Made by a program: the position numbers and the translations under genes. Shown piece by piece: positions 58,711 to 64,000 of a DNA stretch of 64,000 nt. The first letter of the stretch is position 1. Every line of letters begins with the position of its first letter. The DNA lies in NCBI GenBank assembly GCA_004352715.1, contig SCFE01000036.1, positions 2,220,236 through 2,284,235 of the forward strand. Direction: 5' to 3'. Below the pieces are notes generated by a model. The model did no database searches. It was not told the origin of the DNA and saw only the letters and a program-made list of their open reading frames with translations. The DNA comes from Hofstenia miamia. Its lineage: Eukaryota > Xenacoelomorpha > Acoela.

Positions 58711-61500
58711 CTAAAAAACGAACTAAAATAGATGCGCAAAGCTTTGCAAAGAAAATTAAACGTGTATCAAATATTTTCAAATTGTACATGATGTAAATCT
58801 CGTAATACGTGCGAATCGCTGTTCATGCAAACATCTTTCATATATGTTTGCAGTTATATGAATGATGCTAACGTGAATAATTCAGAGCTCAGAAGTGCAT
58901 AACTAAATGCATTGCAAGCATCTTTGATGTAGACATCGTGAAGAGCAAAGTGTATAAACCCTTGATCTATTCTTTAATATTCAAGTTTATTGAATGCAAA
59001 ATATATTTCATGCTTTGTTTGTAAAACCTTTTGTAGTTGCTGCAACAGTTTGAATTTAGGTATATATTTAAATGCACATATTTAAGACTATACGATTTAA
59101 TCGGCCTGACTTTATCAGAAATTTGTGAAATGCAAACTTCCTCTGTCTTTTAACTACACGGTTTAAATAAACAATTTGTTCCGTTCTCTGACCTTTTTTG
59201 TCGGATGTTCTAATAACCCAAATTTTATTAATCCTATTTAATGAAGTCAATAAAAACATGTTATATAACTTTAATTATTCAAAAATTATATTTTTAAGCC
59301 TTGAATAATATTTATTGATAAATTATTGAAACAATTTTGATTATTTTCTACACATTGCTACTTTGAGTAGCTCACTGAAACAAAACGACTCCGTCCTAGT
59401 ATATACATGTACAAAAATAAATTACTTTTTGGAGCTTGGTGAATTACATTACATCGTATTGAAACAAACAAAGAATAAAATTCCAAATCCAACCACTTGT
59501 CATTAATTAATCTCTTCATTATTGATAACACAGAGTTGGCTTTTTGCATTGTATATAATGGATGCGGGCATATTATATATATATATATATATGTATATTT
59601 ATATATACTGTATATATATATGTACATCACTTTATATATATATATATATATATAAACTGTTTTAATCTAGAAAATTACATATCGGGATGCAAAGACTTGA
59701 TATTGCACATACAGAAATTTCAAACTACTATAACTATATTTCTAGCAAAACACAATTTTGATATTTTCTATATATGTATTCTTTGTATAGCTTTTATCAG
59801 CTTTCACTTTTCCGTGAATATAAATTGAGAACATTTCAGGTTGCTTAGTTAGTATATTTTTTTATGATAGTTACATTACATAAAGCTAGGTGATTAGCAT
59901 TATCAATTATTATGTTTCATATTGCTGTGGGATTTGACCTCAGTAAGCATTGATTAATTTATAAGTACGCAAATACATATATTTATAAATTTTCATGCTA
60001 AAGCCAAATATAATTACTTATTTTGTAGGATGTGTCAACTGACATTTTTGGTTGAATGTCTCTGCAACCGAAAATCTTTCAAATTTATTTTGAGATTCAC
60101 CTCCAATATTAGAAAAATACAAGCGTTCAAGTTGCTTGATTTGTATGAGGCCCCGCAAATGTCATGTGTAAATCTTATAGCTTACATTTTCAATATTATA
60201 AACAGTTTCTGAGAAACAGCTTCTATAAAAAGCTGAAGTCAAAATACCTTTTCAAAAAGCAAAACAATTCAATTATTGAGAGATTCCAGAAAGTAAATTT
60301 AATTATCATTTTATTTCAAAACTTTAGATTGCTGAAACTATATAAATTTTTTGAATTTCGATTTTCATAGGAATTCCTCTAAAACTAAGCAAAATATTCT
60401 CTCTTTATGAGACAAAACAAAAAATATTTTTATCATTTTGGCCGGTAAACTCCTGGTAATTTAAGAGCGGCTGCAGGCCGGTGAATTGCCGGCCCCAGTT
60501 GGCCGGTAGCTGGCTCCATCTCGGTGGTAGCATACGCGATAAGTATTTATACACATGCTTTTTATGATTTCGAACACCACGTTTTCTGAAATCATTATTT
60601 AATAGAGCATGCTAATCTTATAAAGTCCTTTGATGTGATGCGAAAACAAATGAATTTCTAATCAGCTTTCTCCAATGTAGTTAAGATTTTTTAATGAAAA
60701 TAATTTATTTTTAAAATTTGGGTATTAACTAACAATTTGAAAGTTTTCACAATTATATAAATCAATACAAATTAAATTTTCGCATCTTAATAAATATCAG
60801 GTGAAATAAAGTAAGCATTTCATAATTGGATTTGAGTATGTATATGCTAATATAATATTTTAGCTCATTAACATGTGCTTAACATATTTATATTTGTCGC
60901 ACTTATTAATTTTCACACTCTTATAAGCTGAAGCCTATACTAAGTATATGTTGTGTATTCAATACATTAATCAAATCCAGGCCCGTAGCCACGGAGGGAG
61001 GCGGGGTTGGGTGGACCAGGACCCACCAGGAAGGTCAGGCAACCCCTCCTGGACAACAAACCTAAAAGCAAAATCAGCATGTAAAAATAAAAGTTGTTAA
61101 TTCAATTGTGCTTTCAACAATGCTGTGAAATGCATTTCTAAAATCGTATATTGTTAAATATTATTCGAGATGCTTATCCCCGCTTTTCGTCGCTGATGGT
61201 CGCTCACATAATCTCACATAATCGTCAGAAAATGCCGCCACGCCACTTCATACCACACCAAACTAAAATACAGGCTACAGCTGGCTACAGGCCTGAACAA
61301 ATCATGTATCTTAATATTTCTGTCTATATCGATTATGTTATTAACAAAGTTGGCAAAATATTACAAAAACCGTTAATTTACTTTTTAGCGAAATAAAAGC
61401 ACAAGGAACAAATCAATATTTTCAATATTTATCAACTATTATATACTAGTAACTCATTGTTTCTTGTTACTTCTTGTTACTAGGATTTTGTAAAATATTA
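58711..61500. other. unassigned sequence upstream of the first recognised ENPP exon
   Basis: (TA)n tracts lie at about 59572-59592 and 59632-59654. A GC-rich scrap at about 60441-60535 repeats the core ggccggt and contains a near-palindrome gccggtgaattgccggc. A dispersed-repeat scrap at about 60981-61060 starts caggcccgtagccacggagg. The missing ENPP 5' exons should be here or further on but were not recognised. Confidence 0.45.
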
Positions 61501-61507
61501 TAGTAGT

Positions 61508-61511
<4 letters not shown>

Positions 61512-61548
<37 letters not shown>

Positions 61549-61866
61549 NNNNNNNNNNNNNNNNNNNNNNNNNNNNNNNNNNNNNNNNNNNNNNNNNNNN
61601 NNNNNNNNNNNNNNNNNNNNNNNNNNNNNNNNNNNNNNNNNNNNNNNNNNNNNNNNNNNNNNNNNNNNNNNNNNNNNNNNNNNNNNNNNNNNNNNNNNNN
61701 NNNNNNNNNNNNNNNNNNNNNNNNNNNNNNNNNNNNNNNNNNNNNNNNNNNNNNNNNNNNNNNNNNNNNNNNNNNNNNNNNNNNNNNNNNNNNNNNNNNN
61801 NNNNNNNNNNNNNNNNNNNNNNNNNNNNNNNNNNNNNNNNNNNNNNNNNNNNNATATATATATATT
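61512..61866. other. TA microsatellite with assembly gap (305 N)
   Basis: (TA)n on both sides of N at 61549-61853. Confidence 0.95.
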
Positions 61867-62154
61867 TTTTCAATTTAGGAGAAACAAAATAGAAAATAAA
61901 GACTAATAAACATCGGTATTATCATATTTCTACAGTAAGTAAATGCTGAATATGTGAACCATTCTGCTCTAAAATATCCTTATAATGGAAGGTAAACTTG
62001 ATCAATATTTACTGATTGGATCTCTGCTTTGCGGATGGATGCTTTTCGCCATAGCTGCATGGGAATTTTGATATGCCCAACTGACACAGTTCAGCACAAA
62101 AAAACAAATAGAGCCCCAGCTTAACTACACATTATACAACAACTTCGAGCAAAT

Positions 62155-62490
62155 AAAATGATATCAAAAACAACTTTTCAAAATGATGGGGTTGCATCTG
62201 TCTTTCATAATTGTTTTCAAATAATTTTCATGAAGATCGTGTTATTTGGCGTGGATTTAGACTCCTTTTACTCCAGGTTCTCTAGATTTTTACATGTTGA
62301 CTATTACTTTTGGGGCATTTTTAAAGAAAGTGTTTATCATCAGTTTAAGCCCCCGTCATTGAAGCTTTGAGAGAAAAAATCAAGACAGAGATTCATTTAA
62401 TAAGAATTGATGAAATCTTGAGAGCAGTGGGAAAACTTACCTCATCGTTGTAAAGTTATCTTGGAGGGATTTACTGTAGAAATATTATAA
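62155..62490 (+). pseudogene. mariner-superfamily transposase catalytic-domain relic
   Basis: Combining frames, the plus strand reads TFQNDGVASVFHNCFQIIF, then VDYYFWGIFKESVYHQ, then VIEALREKIKTEIHLIRIDE. These match, in order, the FQQDGAPPH, DYFLWGYLK..VY and EAL..RI..EI blocks common in arthropod-type mariner-related transposases. The second catalytic Asp (QND) is retained. Frameshifts separate the blocks, and no termini were found. Confidence 0.6.
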
Positions 62491-64000
62491 TTCCTATTTG
62501 TATCTGTCGTTATGGTGCATTTTGTTACATTTAATTTGAACAATTCATATCTGTTTTTTGTCGAGGGGAAGGGGGACAAGTCTTCCCATGGCCACGTCAT
62601 TGGTCTACTGATTTAATCTTTTACTGGAAACGAAGTCCTGGTTATCACATGAGGATACCACCCTGTTTGTAAGACCTTTCAAAATGGGTATCTTAGATTA
62701 ATTCAATTTAAATTATATGGAACGTCTTCTGAAGTTCACAATTTACGATTCTTACGTTAAAAAATAATGTACATAAGTACAATAATTTTATCAACACAGT
62801 ATCAAAAGAGGTCAATGGTATTGAGGGCTTAGTTTTATATATTATGTACTATTTGGTAATTTATGCTGGAAATCTACATGAAGTTTAGTCTTTCATGAAA
62901 TACATATTCAGAAATCGATATATAGAATGGATAGAACATTCCTATTACTTAATAGGTTTAATCTAATTCAAACAAATGGATTTAAAAATTAGCATCTTTA
63001 AATAACGACAAGCAATCATGCTCCATTTAGAGCCCGTATACCGGGTCCGTGCCAAATAAGGGCCCTACCCTAGGTTATAAGGATGAACAACATGCCAATC
63101 ACTAAATTCCTTCAAAGACCTCGGATATATTAAATGAATATAATTGATTCAGAGTCTATTGGTACGAAAATCAAAATTCATTCGACCAATTTTTTAGTGA
63201 GGGGGCAGCGGGGTGGCCATTATATCTCGAGCAGGGGCCTTGGCAACCCTGGCCTCCCCGTCTGTACGCCACTCATGTTGAGCTATAATAGACCTTTGAA
63301 TCTAAAAATATAAAATAGTCTATAGAAAAAAAGAAAGTGTTAATTGAAGAAATTTAAATTTACGAGGCCAAAATTCTGGCTGATTGGTTTGACTGATCGC
63401 AAAATAATCGACCTGTTACAGTTCTGACGCAACTTCAATGAACACTCATTTAGCAAGCAGGAACAACAAAAAAATGAAATCGCAAAAAACGTTTTTATAT
63501 CGACAGTTATTTCAACATTTACATGACGAATACTGAAATGATTACCGAAAATCATAAAGTAATTAATACGTCTAGGAAGCATTTTGATTTTGTCGCAAAT
63601 ATGTAATGCTTCGCAAGCAGATAAGTTACTTTTATGCAACGCTCCAATACAGCGAGGTGGTATTATTTTTTTACTTGAGAGTAACAATAATGACATAGTA
63701 CTGCTCTAAAACATAAATCTGAGGATGGTTTGCATTGACATTGAGAAATGCTCCTCAGAAGTTCTGTTTTGCAAACCCATAAATGACATAGGTCTTCATG
63801 TAACGAACCTGATGATTTTAGCGTCATTAACAATTGGCTTTTTGTAAAAATCGTGGTTCAGAAAAGATGACAAGATTTTTATGAATAATCCTAAGTAATT
63901 TTGACATAGCATGCACTGTGTGCAAAAGTCATCCAATAAATTTTCTCTCGAAGATGTATCTGTTTTAATGTGATTTCTACTGTGGAAGGATGAAACTGCA
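62491..64000. other. unassigned sequence with repeat scraps
   Basis: GC-richer scraps near 63030-63080 and 63195-63275 (ending tctgtacgccactcatg) look like hAT-type termini. A 118-codon minus-strand frame at 63340-63696 has no recognisable domain. Confidence 0.4.

Noticed and set aside
63340-63696. Missing N-terminal exon of the ENPP-like gene
   Set aside because: The frame is on the correct strand but shows neither the metal-site DG motif nor the catalytic-threonine TKTFPN-type block.

Overview
The window is nuclear DNA from an invertebrate animal. It is strongly AT-rich, its genes have introns with GT-AG borders, and it carries at least a dozen transposon remnants. The gene families present (ENPP, pepsin-like, gamma-glutamyl hydrolase, a lengsin-like glutamine synthetase relative, a BCCT transporter) and the CR1 LINEs with an esterase ORF1 and a 2A-like motif are typical of invertebrates. 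I cannot name the phylum. Seven assembly gaps are present; three are exactly 1000 N and are probably placeholders of unknown size.

Layout. 1-8.5 kb: a Tc1 element (1190-3340) carrying a nested 498-bp MITE with a TAA target duplication, a deleted Tc1 (5781-6418), a TA-flanked MITE (7060-7732), and a possible two-exon secreted protein (3909-8511). 9.1-11.3 kb: a 5'-truncated CR1 copy and a degraded repeat-family protein. 13.4-14.3 kb: exons of a BCCT-type transporter with a duplicated exon start. 16.7-21.1 kb: an almost complete CR1 LINE on the minus strand. 21.1-23.5 kb: a tRNA-like SINE head, then a degraded LINE split by a Gypsy-like LTR element. 23.6-25 kb: another CR1 3' end. 25.6-26.5 kb: an intronless gamma-glutamyl hydrolase. 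30-32.5 kb: four exons of a pepsin-like protein lacking catalytic motifs. 33.2-34.2 kb: a plant-type DD39D mariner relic with a Stowaway-like terminus. 36.4-40.1 kb: a Copia relic. 40.3-41.7 kb: an intronless lengsin/GS-I-like gene. 45.5-47.3 kb: an old CR1 relic. 48-58.7 kb: a minus-strand ENPP-family gene whose metal-binding residues are largely lost, with two transposon remnants in one intron. 58.7-64 kb: mostly unassigned sequence, with one transposase relic.

The cellular genes do not form an obvious shared pathway. The most notable items are: (i) the CR1 element, with esterase ORF1, a TAATG stop-start overlap and a 2A-like GDIETNPGP motif near the ORF2 start; (ii) the DD39D/Stowaway-like mariner in an animal genome; (iii) two genes that look like catalytically dead relatives of hydrolases (ENPP and pepsin); (iv) insertion nests whose order and target sites can be read directly. 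All family assignments come from reading motifs by eye; no database search was possible.
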